A stretch of 7,613 bases of DNA from Xanthobacteraceae bacterium. GTDB lineage: Bacteria; Pseudomonadota; Alphaproteobacteria; Rhizobiales; Xanthobacteraceae. Position numbers and translations under genes: made by a program. Below are positions 4,791 through 7,613 of this stretch, piece after piece. The stretch lies in the NCBI GenBank assembly GCA_030648135.1, contig JAUSIF010000044.1:1-7613 (forward strand), given 5' to 3'. The notes beneath the pieces are model-generated. The model ran no database searches and had not been told where the DNA came from. It saw nothing but the letters and a program-made list of their open reading frames with translations. How positions within the stretch are numbered: the first letter of the stretch is position 1; every line of letters starts with the position of its first letter.

Positions 4791-6236
4791 ATGTCCTCAC
4801 CCAGCGAAGGCCCGCGCCCGATGCACGGCTCAACGATGAAACATGAAACGCAGGAGCAGACAGTCTCTGAGCAAATCGGCGCATTCGTCGAGAAGCTGAC
4901 ACTTGATCGGGTGCCTGCGGCCATCGTTGAGCGCGCCAAGTACCTGATTCTCGACGCGGTCGGCTGTGCCATCGCCGCACGGGAGGAGCCCTTTGCGCTG
5001 ACTATGTCGGCCGCTGCGGCACAACTCTCGGGTGATGGTCCCCGAGGCGTAATAGGGATGGCTGCGCGCCTGCCGCTGCGCGATGCGGCCCTGGTCAACA
5101 GTATGCTGGCGCACGGTCTCGACTATGACGACACTCATACCGCCGGGGTCATTCACCTGACCGTCAGCACCTTCCCGGTGGCACTCGCCATGGCAGCGCG
5201 CAGCGACGCGACCGGTGCGGCGCTGCTGACTGCTTACATTGCGGGCATTGAGACGGGCGCGCGCATTGCGAGCGTCGCCAAGGGCGGTTTTCACCGCGCG
5301 GGCTTTCATCCGACAAGCCTTGTCGGAACCTTCGCCTGCACACTCGTAGCCGGCAAACTTCTAGGCCTTTCACCGGATGGGCTCGCCGATGCGCAGGGCA
5401 TTGCCTTGTCCTTGGCGAGTGGCAGCCTGCAATTCCTTGAAGATGGGTCGTGGACCAAGCGCCTGCATCCAGGCTGGGCAGCCTCCGCTGGAATCACTGC
5501 GGCGAGCTACGCGCAGTCGCAGATACCGGCGCCGCACGCTGCCTATGAAGGCCGCTATGGTCTGTTTCGAACCCACCTGCCGCCCGACCTGCTCGCCGCC
5601 TGCGATGAGTCGCTCGCGACCGCCGGCCTGATGCAGCAGTGGGAGCTTGAGCAGGTCGCAGTCAAGCCTTTTCCTGCTTGTCATCTGTTGCACGGTTGCG
5701 CTGACGCGGCCATCGCCTTGCATCGCGAAGGCATTGATCCGCAGCGGATCCGCCGCATCCGTGGGCTAGTGCCTGCTGGCGTGGTCCAGGTAGTCTGCGA
5801 ACCAATGCAAGCCAAGCGCCGTCCTGTCAGCGATTACGACGCGAAATTCAGCATGCCTTATGCCGTGGCTTGTGGTCTCCTGCGAGGGCGCTTCGCGCTG
5901 GACGATCTCAGCGCCGAGGCCATCGCCGACAGCGCCATACAAGCCCTAATGGATCTCGTTGAATACGCGGTCGACGAAGCATCGACCTATCCGCGCCACT
6001 ACACGGGAGAGGTCATCGTAGAACTCGACGATGGCAGCACACGCCGCCATCGCGTGGCGATCAACCGCGGCAACGCTGAACGTCCGATCACTGACGCTGA
6101 CATCGAATCCAAATTCTTTGAGAACTTCACGCGCACGGCCACTCATGAGCAGGCGCAGCAGGTGCTTGACGCGATCCTGCAGCTCGACACCTTGCCCAGC
6201 GCCGCGCGGTTCGAATCACTTCTGACTCTTCAATAG
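4791..6236 (+). CDS. MmgE/PrpD family protein (2-methylcitrate dehydratase / cis-aconitate decarboxylase-like)
   Basis: This 481-residue cytoplasmic enzyme belongs to the family that includes 2-methylcitrate dehydratase PrpD and cis-aconitate decarboxylase (IRG1/CAD). Visible family signatures are DYDDTH (111-116) followed by H122, the FHPTSLVGT block (H173), WTKRLHPGWAA (K223), KPFPACHLLHG (K292, H298) and DYDAKFSMPYAVA (348-360). These correspond to the D/H/K active-site positions known in CAD and PrpD, so the catalytic set looks complete. Members dehydrate, isomerise or decarboxylate tri- and dicarboxylates; the exact reaction here is unknown. The start is supported by AGGA 6 nt before the ATG. 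Alternative internal ATGs (codons 11 and 16) lack a better site. It is the first gene of an operon with the CoA-transferase 7 nt downstream, behind a promoter carrying operator 4. The pairing suggests catabolism of a polycarboxylate or its CoA ester. Confidence 0.92.
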   Translation: MSSPSEGPRPMHGSTMKHETQEQTVSEQIGAFVEKLTLDRVPAAIVERAKYLILDAVGCAIAAREEPFALTMSAAAAQLSGDGPRGVIGMAARLPLRDAALVNSMLAHGLDYDDTHTAGVIHLTVSTFPVALAMAARSDATGAALLTAYIAGIETGARIASVAKGGFHRAGFHPTSLVGTFACTLVAGKLLGLSPDGLADAQGIALSLASGSLQFLEDGSWTKRLHPGWAASAGITAASYAQSQIPAPHAAYEGRYGLFRTHLPPDLLAACDESLATAGLMQQWELEQVAVKPFPACHLLHGCADAAIALHREGIDPQRIRRIRGLVPAGVVQVVCEPMQAKRRPVSDYDAKFSMPYAVACGLLRGRFALDDLSAEAIADSAIQALMDLVEYAVDEASTYPRHYTGEVIVELDDGSTRRHRVAINRGNAERPITDADIESKFFENFTRTATHEQAQQVLDAILQLDTLPSAARFESLLTLQ

Positions 6237-6243
6237 GAAACCC

Positions 6244-7479
6244 ATGCAAGCAACCGCTTCACCACGCCCGCTGCCGCTCGCCGGCTTGCGCATTCTTGCT
6301 GTCGAACAGTACGGTGCCGGCCCGTTCGGCACATCATACCTGGCGGATCTCGGCGCCGAAGTGATCAAGATAGAGAATCACAACGAAGGCGGCGATATTG
6401 GCCGCTCGGTGGGGCCCCACTATTTTGGTCCTGGCGACAGCCAGTTCTTCCAGACCTTCAACCGTAACAAGAAAAGCATAACGCTCGATCTAAAGCACCC
6501 GAAGGGGATAGAGGCATTTCGGGCTCTGGTGAAGGAAGCTGACGCGGTCCTCGACAACCTACGTGGCGATCACCCTGAGAAGCTAGGCCTGACCTACGCG
6601 GATCTGTGCGAGATAAATCCGCGCATCGTCTGCGCTCACCTATCGGCATACGGGCGAGACGGTTCCCGCAAGGCCTGGCCTGGCTATGACTATCTGATGC
6701 AGGCCGAAGCAGGGCACATGTCGCTCACCGGCGAGCCTGACGGGCCACCGACCCGCTACGGACTTTCGATCGTCGACCTGATGACGGGGCTGGCGGCCTC
6801 ATTCGCGCTACTAGCTGGCGTCGTAAGTGCCCGCGACACAGGTGTCGGTATGGATGTTGACACATCACTCTTCGACGTGGCACTGCACAACTTGAACTAT
6901 CCTGGCACCTGGTTTCTTAACGGCGGCACCGTCACCGGCCGTGGCGAACGTTCGACCCATCCGAGCCTGACGCCGAGCCAGCTTTATCGATCGCAGGACG
7001 GCTGGGTATTCATTATGTGCAACAAGGAGAAGTTCTGGACCATCCTCGCTGACGAACTCGGACATCCTGAATGGAAAGTGGACCCGGAACTCTGCAACTT
7101 CGCCGTGCGGCTCGCAAACCGCCCCCGCGTAACGCAAATGTTGGATACTGCGTTTTCGCGCCGTCCCACCGAGGAGTGGATCCGCCTGCTCGCCGGCAAG
7201 GTGCCAATCTCGCCGGTCTATGACGTTGCCCAGGCGCTTTCGACCCCCTTTGTGTCCGAGCGCGACAGCGTGCTCGACTTTCGTTACGAAGACGGTCACA
7301 CAGCACGGATGATTGCCAACCCGATACGCATCAACGGCGTCGATCTTCCGACCAACGCCGCTCCGGCAATGGGTGCGCACACTTGCAGTCTGCTGCGTGA
7401 AGTTGGCTACAGCGATGAACAGATCGCAGTGCTGCGGGCTGAAGGCGCGATTGGCGAACTGCCCATGTATTCCGCGTGA
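6244..7479 (+). CDS. CaiB/BaiF family (class III) CoA-transferase
   Basis: This 411-residue enzyme is of usual length for class III CoA-transferases, which pass CoA between an acyl-CoA (often succinyl-CoA) and a carboxylic acid through an aspartyl-CoA thioester. Signatures in order: LAGLRILAVEQYGAGPFGT (12-30), LADLGAEVIKIE (33-44), NRNKKSITLDLK (73-84), NLRGDHPEKLGL (105-116), LSAYGRDG (133-140), YDYLMQAEAG (148-157) and YGLSIVDLMTG (172-182), in which D178 is the expected catalytic Asp. AGGA overlaps the stop of mmgE/prpD and precedes the ATG by 5 nt, so the two are translated from one message. Its stop overlaps the GTG start of the next gene. It differs from the CoA-transferase relic at the left edge (QYGAGPFGTSYLADLG versus HMLSGPYGTMILTDMG), so they are not recent copies. 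The acid it activates is unknown. Confidence 0.93.
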   Translation: MQATASPRPLPLAGLRILAVEQYGAGPFGTSYLADLGAEVIKIENHNEGGDIGRSVGPHYFGPGDSQFFQTFNRNKKSITLDLKHPKGIEAFRALVKEADAVLDNLRGDHPEKLGLTYADLCEINPRIVCAHLSAYGRDGSRKAWPGYDYLMQAEAGHMSLTGEPDGPPTRYGLSIVDLMTGLAASFALLAGVVSARDTGVGMDVDTSLFDVALHNLNYPGTWFLNGGTVTGRGERSTHPSLTPSQLYRSQDGWVFIMCNKEKFWTILADELGHPEWKVDPELCNFAVRLANRPRVTQMLDTAFSRRPTEEWIRLLAGKVPISPVYDVAQALSTPFVSERDSVLDFRYEDGHTARMIANPIRINGVDLPTNAAPAMGAHTCSLLREVGYSDEQIAVLRAEGAIGELPMYSA

Positions 7480-7613
7480 ACCTCCCTAAACCGGAGCACA
7501 GCATCGCCTCTTTTATTGAAAGAAACATCCCGCTTGTCGTCACGATGCTGATCCAGGTTTCGGCAACCGGTGCCATCCTTGCCCCGCCGGCGATTGCGCC
7601 AGCGCTTTTGAGC
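7476..7613 (+). CDS. Probable MFS transporter, N-terminal 46 residues (partial)
   Basis: A frame starting at GTG 7476 overlaps the CoA-transferase stop as GTGA and stays open to the window end. It encodes MNLPKPEHSIASFIER, then NIPLVVTMLIQVSATGAI and LAPPAIAPALLS. A hydrophilic N-terminus of about 18 residues followed by a hydrophobic helix with small residues and a proline-rich end fits the first transmembrane segment of a major facilitator carrier. The 4-nt overlap suggests translational coupling; I see no strong ribosome binding site. An ATG at 7545 would remove part of the helix and is less likely. As the third gene of the operon it probably carries the pathway's substrate or product. The MFS assignment is tentative because only 46 codons are visible. 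Confidence 0.6.
   Translation, partial: MNLPKPEHSIASFIERNIPLVVTMLIQVSATGAILAPPAIAPALLS

Noticed and set aside
6865..7380. 171-codon minus-strand frame within the CoA-transferase gene
   Set aside because: It is a shadow of the well-supported CoA-transferase frame; no motifs were seen in the translation.

Overview
The window looks like chromosomal DNA of a GC-rich proteobacterium, most likely a betaproteobacterium of the Burkholderiales. This is inferred from codon usage and the mix of families (TRAP solute receptor, CaiB/BaiF CoA-transferase, MmgE/PrpD, HutC-type GntR regulators, an IS66 relic). No single gene fixes the species.

Layout, left to right. Positions 1-210 (minus) hold the frameshifted 5' part of a CaiB/BaiF CoA-transferase, running off the left edge. 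It abuts dctP (207-1202, minus), a TRAP-type periplasmic solute-binding protein. An AT-rich divergent region (1203-1389) separates dctP from a class I SAM-dependent methyltransferase (1390-2187, plus). Next comes an eroded IS66-family end with a broken tnpA (about 2207-2623), then about 330 bp in which I recognise nothing. An intact GntR/HutC-family regulator with a UTRA domain follows (2954-3817). Behind it lie a strong promoter/operator and a degenerate second copy of the same regulator (about 4025-4695, pseudogene), which is followed by its own promoter/operator. That last promoter precedes a compact operon: MmgE/PrpD (4791-6236), a second, intact CaiB/BaiF CoA-transferase (6244-7479) and the first 46 codons of a probable MFS transporter (from 7476, overlapping the previous stop and leaving the window).

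The main observation is one shared regulatory element. Four sites of the form TGT-CCGT-ACA (GT-N4-AC, the spacing known for HutC-type GntR operators) lie directly downstream of a -10 hexamer, in identical register. They occur before dctP (minus), before the methyltransferase, after gntR1 and before mmgE. Three of the four also have a good -35 hexamer exactly 17 bp upstream. This ties the genes into one local regulon, very probably controlled by the GntR protein encoded in the middle.

Working model (inference): uptake of an organic acid by the TRAP receptor and/or the MFS carrier, CoA activation by a CaiB-type transferase, and dehydration, isomerisation or decarboxylation by the MmgE/PrpD enzyme. 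Transcription would be de-repressed when the ligand binds the UTRA domain. The substrate cannot be read from the sequence. The locus shows decay and rearrangement: a tandem duplication of regulator plus operator with one copy dead, a frameshifted CoA-transferase, and an insertion-sequence scar.
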